Shown: one piece after another, positions 33,502 to 39,392 of the stretch
How the letters are laid out: every line of letters begins with the position of its first letter
Numbering within the stretch: position 1 is the first letter of the stretch
NCBI GenBank assembly: GCA_902784425.1
Contig: CACZUS010000020.1
Span: forward strand, 1-39,392
Length of the DNA stretch: 39,392 nucleotides
Reading direction: 5' to 3'
From: an uncultured Bacteroidales bacterium
Lineage (GTDB): Bacteria > Bacteroidota > Bacteroidia > Bacteroidales > Paludibacteraceae
Notes under the pieces: generated by a model
What the model was told of the DNA's origin: nothing
Seen by the model: only the letters and a program-made list of their open reading frames with translations
Databases searched by the model: none
Made by a program: the position numbers and the translations under genes

Positions 33502-33513
33502 CAAATAATCTTA

Positions 33514-34680
33514 TCAAGATTGATATAAAAGCGTTTGGAGGTTACATTCTTTTATCTTTTCGTACATCATTCCCAAGAAAGAGGCGTTTTCGTCAGACAC
33601 ATTGGCATCGAAAATGCGATAAAATTCCTGCTCCGACAACAATTTACTGTTTTGTGATTGTTCCTCTGACAAAACGCTTTCGTTCTGATAACCTAGCAGA
33701 TTGACAGAAATATCAACCAATGCTTCCGTGATAAGATCGGAAAGCAGCTCTTTCAACTCTTCGATTGTCAGACTAGAGATGGTTCTGTCCTGAAAACTTT
33801 CATAGGAGAACTCGATTTCTGGAAGGCCATGCTCATCATCAATCACCTGACATTGCGACTTGAAACTCCCATACAGCATTTGGAACAAGATGGGCCAAAT
33901 GGATTCGTCACACTCGTCGAAATTGGGATGGAGATATTCGATTGGAGTGAAAAAGCAATAGTAGCATTTATAGATTGGCAGAGATTCATAATCTTTAATA
34001 GGTTCGTCACCAGCATGACTTGAATATAGTTCCCAAAAATTTCGGACTGCTTCCAGCAATTCCATATCTTCTTCAGCCCAACGGAAGTTAATCATCCACT
34101 GAAAATCGATTTTCTCAGATTCCAGGTCATTAGAGGTGTCTTGACTGAATGCGTCAAAGAGATTATAGACACCTTGCTCGAATTCAGGACACTCAGTTTC
34201 GACATCAGAAACACTTTCAATGATATCACTGATCCCGTCAATGAGTGGCTCTGATGATTCTGCATCATTGTTTTGTATCGGGTTGTCAAAAGTGTCGTCA
34301 CGCATCATGAAGGGAACACCGGCATCATGTGTCACTTGATAAACTGTGGAGCGAATGTTGTCCAAAAGGGCATGTGGCACCTGCACCTTAAGGATTTCAT
34401 CCCATTCTGTTTCAGAGATAAAGGAATCAAATGATCCAACAACAGCGGAATAGCCAAGGAGAAGATTGTAAACAGGAGAACCATCTTCTGCATTTGCAGA
34501 AATATGCACTTGCATTTCCACAAGGTGGTACATATTGTTTTCAGAGTTTCTTGTCCCGATTTCAACATGAATGCTCGTTTCGGTGGGCAAAATGGGATTG
34601 GGTGACAACTGGGCAGATTCGGCAACATCAAAAGCAATGCTTGTTACGAATGATTTAGCAATAAAAAATGGAGGTGTCAT
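33514..34680 (-). CDS. SecB-like chaperone domain fused to an acidic C-terminal domain, 388 aa
   Basis: Starts at the ATG at 34680 (MTPPFFIAKSFVTSIAFDV), 11 bases after the ClpX-like gene. The N-terminal 145 residues follow the SecB fold: a paired strand with VEIGTRNS, a MYHLVEMQVHISANAED strand with the SecB-type alternation, LLLGYSAVVGSF, and a C-terminal helix PHALLDNIRSTVYQVTHDAGVPFM. SecB binds unfolded proteins. Residues about 150-388 form a very acidic region rich in Asp, Glu and Phe with no known match (ESVSDVETECPEFEQ, LSSLTIEELKELLSDL-type helices). Normal SecB is about 150 residues. SecB-like proteins also serve as chaperones of antitoxins. Here it probably feeds clients to the ClpX-like ATPase. 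Confidence 0.7.
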   Translation of the reverse strand: MTPPFFIAKSFVTSIAFDVAESAQLSPNPILPTETSIHVEIGTRNSENNMYHLVEMQVHISANAEDGSPVYNLLLGYSAVVGSFDSFISETEWDEILKVQVPHALLDNIRSTVYQVTHDAGVPFMMRDDTFDNPIQNNDAESSEPLIDGISDIIESVSDVETECPEFEQGVYNLFDAFSQDTSNDLESEKIDFQWMINFRWAEEDMELLEAVRNFWELYSSHAGDEPIKDYESLPIYKCYYCFFTPIEYLHPNFDECDESIWPILFQMLYGSFKSQCQVIDDEHGLPEIEFSYESFQDRTISSLTIEELKELLSDLITEALVDISVNLLGYQNESVLSEEQSQNSKLLSEQEFYRIFDANVSDENASFLGMMYEKIKECNLQTLLYQS

Positions 34681-34691
34681 AGCTGTAAATT

Positions 34692-36152
34692 TTATTTGGT
34701 GAGTAAATTGAGTTGTTTGGCGATGAAGTCGCAATCGACATTGATAGTCAACATATCTTTCGTCTTGGGCAAATCGCTGAGTTCTTCAAAGTATAATGAC
34801 TGGAGATATAAGGAAAGATTTGGCTTAACCTCTCGGAACCCACAATTCGACTTATAAACAACTTCTGCAATTAAACGCAAGGCTTCGGAAGTAAAACTAA
34901 GATCGATATTGTGCAAACGACAGTAATCAATGTGTTTTTGAAGAATATTGTCCTTTGCATTGGTCAAAATGTTATAAATCGTATCAGGTGTAAAGGAATT
35001 CAAAACACAAATACGGCCAATACGTCCAACAAATTCACGGTTAAACCCCCATGTTTGAAGGTCTTCTTTAGAAACTTGTTTAAGCAAAGCTTCAGTTTCT
35101 GCTTCCGTTATCTCTACCTCAGAATTAGGTTGTTTGAATCCAATTGATTTATTTGGTATTAGTCTCTTCCTGATAATATCTTCAATTCCAGTGAACGCAC
35201 CTATAAACATAGGCAGCATGTCATCAACGGGCAGTTTGTATCCTTTAGTTGTTCCGTCTTGCTTGAATCCATCTCCCAAAAACAATTCGTGCCCTTGATC
35301 AAACAAACCCATAATCTGATTCATCTTAGCTTTAGCATAAGAATCTTCTTTATCTCCAACAGTCTTTTGGTCATATTCTGGAATCTTGTCAAATTCATCA
35401 AAAATAATGATTGCATACTTGAGTTCGTCAATGGTATGACCATCTTTGATTTCGCGTACAAGTATTTCGGATAACTGGTCTCCTTTCCAAGAATTCGGAG
35501 AAAAGTCTTGGCAATTGATGTAAATTACTGGGCATTTAGATATTCGTTTAAATTCCTGACAAATCATACTTTTACCCGTTCCCGTACGCCCAATCAGTAC
35601 CATTGGGGATGCAATTCTGAAATGGTAATTGTTTTTCAAACTTTCATTCTGCTGAAAGATTGGAACAGAAAATGCATTAACCACTTCTTCCTGTCCTATC
35701 ACAATTTGGTTTACGTGTGCTGCCATTTCTTTCGGACTATGAAATTCTGATTTCGATGGATTCTTTTGAGTATCCATCAATGTGTCTCGATTAAGACCAT
35801 AATGCTTTTCAAGATAAGCCCAGTCGGATGCAGATAGTTCACCGAACGTATTTGTCCAATCCTGGATTTTGTCATGCATGAGTTCGGAAAGGTCGGATTC
35901 TGACGACCGATAGAGAAGGGGGGCTTGCATACCTTTGTCGATGAGTTTCAAAAGCCGGTCCACCGAAATGATTCCTCTCTGCAGTTGGTCCAAGTAACGT
36001 ATGACATGTTCGGGAGTAATTTGAGGATTGAAAAACAGTTTTGCTATGAGTGTTTTAAAATCTTGTCTGCTTGATTTGTCGCACATGACGGGAATTCCAA
36101 AGAACAAGGCTTCTTCATTCGTGTGTTTTAAGGTGTTCGGGGTGGTTTTCAT
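34692..36152 (-). CDS. ClpX-like AAA+ ATPase, 486 aa
   Basis: AAA+ protein resembling ClpX/HslU unfoldases. Walker A is GRTGTGKS (residues about 187-194) after SPMVLI. Walker B is YAIIIFDEFDKI (about 243-254). FNREFVGRIGRICVLNSFT (about 367-385) matches the ClpX region PEFVGRLP that holds the sensor and arginine finger. A C-terminal small domain has FREVKPNLSLYLQSLYF. The N-terminal 130 residues are helical and have no zinc-binding Cys, unlike true ClpX. A Lys-Asp-rich insert after Walker B (TVGDKEDSYAKAKMNQ) is unusual. No ClpP-binding IGF loop is evident. It starts the signalling cluster, and the SecB-like fusion follows after 11 bases. Confidence 0.85.
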   Translation of the reverse strand: MKTTPNTLKHTNEEALFFGIPVMCDKSSRQDFKTLIAKLFFNPQITPEHVIRYLDQLQRGIISVDRLLKLIDKGMQAPLLYRSSESDLSELMHDKIQDWTNTFGELSASDWAYLEKHYGLNRDTLMDTQKNPSKSEFHSPKEMAAHVNQIVIGQEEVVNAFSVPIFQQNESLKNNYHFRIASPMVLIGRTGTGKSMICQEFKRISKCPVIYINCQDFSPNSWKGDQLSEILVREIKDGHTIDELKYAIIIFDEFDKIPEYDQKTVGDKEDSYAKAKMNQIMGLFDQGHELFLGDGFKQDGTTKGYKLPVDDMLPMFIGAFTGIEDIIRKRLIPNKSIGFKQPNSEVEITEAETEALLKQVSKEDLQTWGFNREFVGRIGRICVLNSFTPDTIYNILTNAKDNILQKHIDYCRLHNIDLSFTSEALRLIAEVVYKSNCGFREVKPNLSLYLQSLYFEELSDLPKTKDMLTINVDCDFIAKQLNLLTK

Positions 36153-36280
36153 GATGATTAGTTTTTAAGGTTTAATACTATTGATGTGAATTTTTGCCAA
36201 AAGTCGGCTATAATCTTTTAAAAGACACAGTGTAATGTTAGAGGACTATTCTCTGAAAACAAATCACAATCAATCTGTAT

Positions 36281-36307
36281 TCGCATACATATATACGACA
36301 TATGCGA
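36281..36307. promoter_or_regulatory. Inverted repeat upstream of the signalling cluster
   Basis: TCGCATA (36281-36287) and TATGCGA (36301-36307) are complements around 13 AT-rich bases, 129 bases upstream of the ClpX-like start. It may be a binding site for a regulator. No exact -7 element was found between it and the gene. Confidence 0.4.
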
Positions 36308-36332
36308 CAACAATAATGCGCTCTATTAACCC

Positions 36333-36368
36333 AAAAAATAAGCGTGCCTGCAAAGCAGACACGCTTAT
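36333..36368 (-). terminator. Intrinsic terminator of the T9SS-secreted protein gene
   Basis: ATAAGCGTG (36338-36346) and CACGCTTAT (36360-36368) form a 9-bp stem with CTGC/GCAG inside. The minus strand then runs into six T. It follows the stop codon of the PNGase F-like gene by 28 bases. Confidence 0.88.
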
Positions 36369-36396
36369 CAAAACACCCTATTAAGTATTTCGGTTC

Positions 36397-39051
36397 TTAA
36401 TTCTGAATCATCACCTTTCTCGTCACCATCTTGCCACCGATGACGTGGACGAAATACATACCCGAAGGCAGGTCGCTCACGTCGATGGTGCGCTGGCCTT
36501 CCACGCTGAAGCCACGCACTTTGGCGCCTTGCGGGTTGATGATGACGACGCTGGCTCTACCCTTATCGTAGTCCGTGGTGATGGTCATCTGGCCTCTCGC
36601 GGGGTTGGGGGTGATGGTCACATTGAAGGGTTCTGCGTCCACATCGGGAAGTTCAGGAACTTCCGTCAGGATGTCGGTGTTGTGGCTGTAGGTCACCAAC
36701 TTACCGGAGACCTTTAAGAGCGGGTTGCTGGAATTGGTACAATCCGGGCAGCTGTTCTGACCGCTCACGCAGTCGGGGTAGTTGGGGTGGCATTGGTCGA
36801 CATAGGTCGGGTCGAACTCATAAAGCACGTCCGCGTGACCATCGGCGAGATAGTCGTCGAGGCTGTAGTCCCACACCATCGTCATGCTGCCTGGGCACCA
36901 ACCGGCACGGGCATAGGTCCAAGTGCCGTTTTGGGGCTGGCAACCAGCGGGATTGGGGGTACAGGTTTGCCAGAGATCCTGAGTGTAGGCCGTTGCGCCA
37001 TTGATGTTGATGTTGTGGGGGTTGGCGTGGTAGAACTCGGCAGCATTGCCCGTATTGTAGGCACCATTGCCCGTGTCGCTCCAGTTGTGTCCCGAGGTTG
37101 TGATTTGCAGCTTGGCCTTTTCGACACAAGGATCAAATTCGACTGTACGCATCGGGATGGGGCACAAGTTCTCGTAATCGCCAAACGAATAGCTACCATA
37201 CCACAGTTCCTGTAAGTCCACGTAAGGATACTCTGGAGTGCCTTTGGTGTATTCAAAGATAGCCGTGGGGTTATAACCTTGACCGGTTGAATATTGTTCG
37301 CTATAATATTCAAATTCGACGAGTCCTTGCAGCACGGAGGTGAAGTCGGTCACGTCGAGGTCGTCGACACATTCTACGCCGAACGGGGTGATGTAACGGC
37401 AGAGTTCCACCCATTCGCCACGGTAGTTCTTCACGCGGAGATAGCTTTGGTGGTCGTAAGTGTTGCAGTCGCCGTTCACGCAGTTATGCAGATAATGCAA
37501 GTTGATGGCATTGAAGGCGTTGACATGGGTCGGGAAGGGATATTCGCCGTAGGCGGTGAAATAGGTTGTGTTCACCACCACCTCGCCGTTGAGGGCAGAG
37601 ACGTTCATGTCGTCATAGTCGGTGGTCACATCGAAAGTGTTGGAGGCCGTGGTGACCTTGCCACCCGTTTGGGTGATGGAGATGGTCATGTTGTAGGAAC
37701 CTTCACCTGAAGGCGTCCAAGTGGTGTACCAATAACCATTTTCAGGTTTGTCGGGATAGTCGGTCTTCAAGGTCAGCACTTGTCCATCGACTTCGCATTT
37801 CACTTCTTCGAACTTAAGGATGGAGCCATGGTCGATATAAGCGCTGATCACCACCATCACAGGATTTTCAAAATCGGGCATGTAGACCTTGGTGCCTTCG
37901 TAGGGACGGCGGATGGTGATCTCAGGTTCATAGTTCTCGGGGTCGACCACATAGAAGGAACGGTTCACTGCAGGGGCGGGTTGCCATTGGGTGCCGTCAC
38001 CGGGCTGTGAGGCGCGTACTTTCACGACGCCTTCCTCGCCGGTGAGGGTGAGAATGTTACCATCGATGGTGGCAGGACCTTGGATGACTTCAAAGGTCAC
38101 AGGAAGTCCCGAGGTGGCGCTGGCTTCAAGGGTGATGGGTTCGTTGTAGACCAACTGGTCGGGGATTTCAGTGAAGTCGATGAACTGTGCCGTCAAGCCG
38201 CCAGGGAAATGGCGAACGGTGAAGTTATCGAAGCCGCACCAGCCGCTGTTGAGCATGAAGATGTGGTGCCATGTGGCGGGGTCGTACTTGTCGCCACTGC
38301 CAGGGGTCAGACCGACGTTGACACCTTGGCATTCCGGGACAGCTTCCCACTCGCCGCCAGGCACATCATACATCGCATACAGGGTGACAGCACCGGCGCC
38401 GTTGTTGGCATCCAAGTCAATGGAGACCTTATAGCGGGCCCAATTCTTCTCTGTGGCGTTAGGTGTAAAATTGCAGGCAGGAGTGTTGTTGGGCAAAATC
38501 ACGCCTTTGATGAAGAGAGGATCGGTGTCGCTACCCGTGAGGAGAAAATAGACGCCGCCGTCGGGGAGGGTGCTGTTGGGATTGGGGGTGATAGGTTCGT
38601 AGAGGGCGTGGTTGGGGGCTGCCATGATGGGCGGAAGGACGGAGCCGTCGCCGTCGCCGTCATAGCCGATGCCGAACAGGGTGCCCCACCACTCGCGCAG
38701 CTGGTCGCATTCGATCTCGACGACGCCGCCATTGGAGAAGTCGAAGCCGTATTGGGTGATGTCGTGCGTGGCGATGTCGCCAAAGCTGGTGCCGGAGGCA
38801 TGCGAAAACACACCCAGGGTTTCGTCGGCCGTGGGTGTTTCCGGCGTGGTGCCCCAGAAGTGGCCAAGATAATCGGTATACATGGGACCCATGCTACCAT
38901 TACCTGCGCTGTGCACACGGACGTACCAGCCGTCTTGACCGTTAAGGATTTGACCTTCGTTATAATCGTTGAAGGTAAAGGTTTTTTCGACTTGGGCGTT
39001 CATCCCGAAGGAGAAAGCCAAGAGCATAAGGATTAGGGATAGTTTTTTCAT
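36397..39051 (-). CDS. Secreted PNGase F-like protein with T9SS sorting domain, 884 aa
   Basis: Starts at ATG 39051 with signal peptide MKKLSLILMLLAFSFGMNAQ; an upstream ATG at 39093 is less likely. Residues about 20-290 form a lectin/laminin-G-like beta domain. An Ig-like bacterial repeat follows (ITLEASATSGLPVTFEVIQG, NILTLTGEEGVVKVRAS). A region from about 490 to 770 resembles the peptide-N-glycosidase F family: TTYFTAYGEYPF, LRVKNYRGEWVELCRYITPF, TSGHNWSDTGN, NTGNAAEFYH and GTWTYARAGWCPGSM. The last 80 residues are the T9SS type A sorting domain: NVTITPNPARGQMTI, VVIINPQGAKV and LPSGMYFVHVIGGKMVTRKV. It is exported across the outer membrane and anchored or released. It probably removes or binds N-glycans. 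It is the most GC-rich gene of the window along with proS. Confidence 0.85.
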   Translation of the reverse strand: MKKLSLILMLLAFSFGMNAQVEKTFTFNDYNEGQILNGQDGWYVRVHSAGNGSMGPMYTDYLGHFWGTTPETPTADETLGVFSHASGTSFGDIATHDITQYGFDFSNGGVVEIECDQLREWWGTLFGIGYDGDGDGSVLPPIMAAPNHALYEPITPNPNSTLPDGGVYFLLTGSDTDPLFIKGVILPNNTPACNFTPNATEKNWARYKVSIDLDANNGAGAVTLYAMYDVPGGEWEAVPECQGVNVGLTPGSGDKYDPATWHHIFMLNSGWCGFDNFTVRHFPGGLTAQFIDFTEIPDQLVYNEPITLEASATSGLPVTFEVIQGPATIDGNILTLTGEEGVVKVRASQPGDGTQWQPAPAVNRSFYVVDPENYEPEITIRRPYEGTKVYMPDFENPVMVVISAYIDHGSILKFEEVKCEVDGQVLTLKTDYPDKPENGYWYTTWTPSGEGSYNMTISITQTGGKVTTASNTFDVTTDYDDMNVSALNGEVVVNTTYFTAYGEYPFPTHVNAFNAINLHYLHNCVNGDCNTYDHQSYLRVKNYRGEWVELCRYITPFGVECVDDLDVTDFTSVLQGLVEFEYYSEQYSTGQGYNPTAIFEYTKGTPEYPYVDLQELWYGSYSFGDYENLCPIPMRTVEFDPCVEKAKLQITTSGHNWSDTGNGAYNTGNAAEFYHANPHNININGATAYTQDLWQTCTPNPAGCQPQNGTWTYARAGWCPGSMTMVWDYSLDDYLADGHADVLYEFDPTYVDQCHPNYPDCVSGQNSCPDCTNSSNPLLKVSGKLVTYSHNTDILTEVPELPDVDAEPFNVTITPNPARGQMTITTDYDKGRASVVIINPQGAKVRGFSVEGQRTIDVSDLPSGMYFVHVIGGKMVTRKVMIQN

Positions 39052-39111
39052 AATATTAAGTTTAAGTAATATTGACAAACCGTTCAAAGCCAAAGAACAG
39101 AATTATTGGCG

Positions 39112-39119
39112 CAAAAATA
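39112..39119 (-). promoter_or_regulatory. PNGase F-like gene promoter -7 element (TATTTTTG)
   Basis: Exact TAnnTTTG match on the minus strand, 61 bases upstream of the ATG at 39051. Confidence 0.6.
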
Positions 39120-39318
39120 GTAAAAATACTCAATTAGCGTCAGGAAACAAGATTTTTTCCCTATGGTATTTCAACTTTCGTGAACAGCTTGAACAAATAG
39201 AATGAGCAAATTTAGTTTTCAGAAAAGACAAGTTGAGATTGACTACGTCGAAATCATCGATTCAGCGTAGCTAATCTTCGATTTCCCCGCAGGAGTTCAG
39301 GGAATCACTTTGACTTGA

Positions 39319-39357
39319 CAGGCCGGTCGATTTGCATATTTCATCACGACCAGCCTG
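39319..39357. repeat. 11-bp inverted repeat near the right edge
   Basis: CAGGCCGGTCG (39319-39329) and CGACCAGCCTG (39347-39357) pair with one mismatch, which becomes a G-U wobble in minus-strand RNA. No T-run follows. The region 39120-39392 otherwise holds only a 22-codon plus-strand ORF at 39202 (MSKFSFQKRQV), which I cannot support as a gene. Confidence 0.35.
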
Positions 39358-39392
39358 CCAAAGCCAAATGTGTCATGGAATCGTTACATCCG

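Noticed and set aside
34681..34734. 18-residue extension of the SecB-like protein
   Set aside because: It overlaps the end of the ClpX-like gene, and the SecB-like fold begins after the ATG at 34680.
38080..39036. 318-codon plus-strand ORF
   Set aside because: Antisense shadow of the PNGase F-like gene, whose GC-rich codons keep the opposite strand open; its translation has no family features.
1..39392. CRISPR arrays, tRNA or rRNA genes
   Set aside because: No regularly spaced repeats, cloverleaf-like sequences or rRNA signatures were found by reading; a dedicated scan was not possible.

Overview
The window is a stretch of a Bacteroidota chromosome, most likely order Bacteroidales. The evidence is many promoters with the Bacteroidota -7 element TAnnTTTG, a secreted protein with a type IX secretion (T9SS) C-terminal sorting domain, BspA-type leucine-rich repeats, and core genes richer in G+C than the accessory genes between them. 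No rRNA, tRNA or CRISPR array was seen. The species cannot be named from this.

Layout. 1-830: start of proS on the minus strand, with a 16-bp tandem duplication that shifts the frame just after the start codon. 1161-8474: six plus-strand genes (small protein, four-TM coiled-coil protein, VWA-like lipoprotein, ten-TM protein fused to a bifunctional penicillin-binding protein, unknown protein, BrxL-like AAA+ ATPase). 8544-10129: GNAT, small protein and kptA, minus strand. 10164-13683: an AT-rich RiPP operon with two precursor peptides, two radical SAM/SPASM enzymes and a methyltransferase. 14052-16231: a calcineurin-like phosphatase and a DUF234-type ATPase, plus strand. 16366-22080: five minus-strand genes, two Sel1-repeat proteins flanking three exported proteins. 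22312-23636: a second RiPP cassette related to the first. 24161-25795: a third, unrelated radical SAM enzyme and short peptide with their own promoter and terminator. 25801-36152: a signalling cluster (ClpX-like AAA+, SecB-like fusion, double-receiver protein, WG-repeat membrane protein, LRR-histidine-kinase-like protein, unknown protein). 36397-39051: a T9SS-secreted PNGase F-like protein.

How the genes work together. Two multi-gene systems do not match any named system I know. The 1161-8474 locus joins an envelope module (VWA lipoprotein plus peptidoglycan synthase-like membrane protein) to a cytoplasmic BrxL-like ATPase. That suggests an envelope stress or anti-phage system. The 25801-36152 locus joins kinase-like and receiver-like proteins to a ClpX-like unfoldase and a SecB-like chaperone fusion. 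That suggests sensing coupled to protein handling.

The two related RiPP cassettes have 39-residue precursors whose C-terminal halves repeat aromatic-x-Asp. Their radical SAM enzymes are close relatives and their leaders share a sequence motif. I infer aromatic three-residue cyclophane (triceptide-type) products. The precursors are too short for routine gene finding and were read directly from the DNA.
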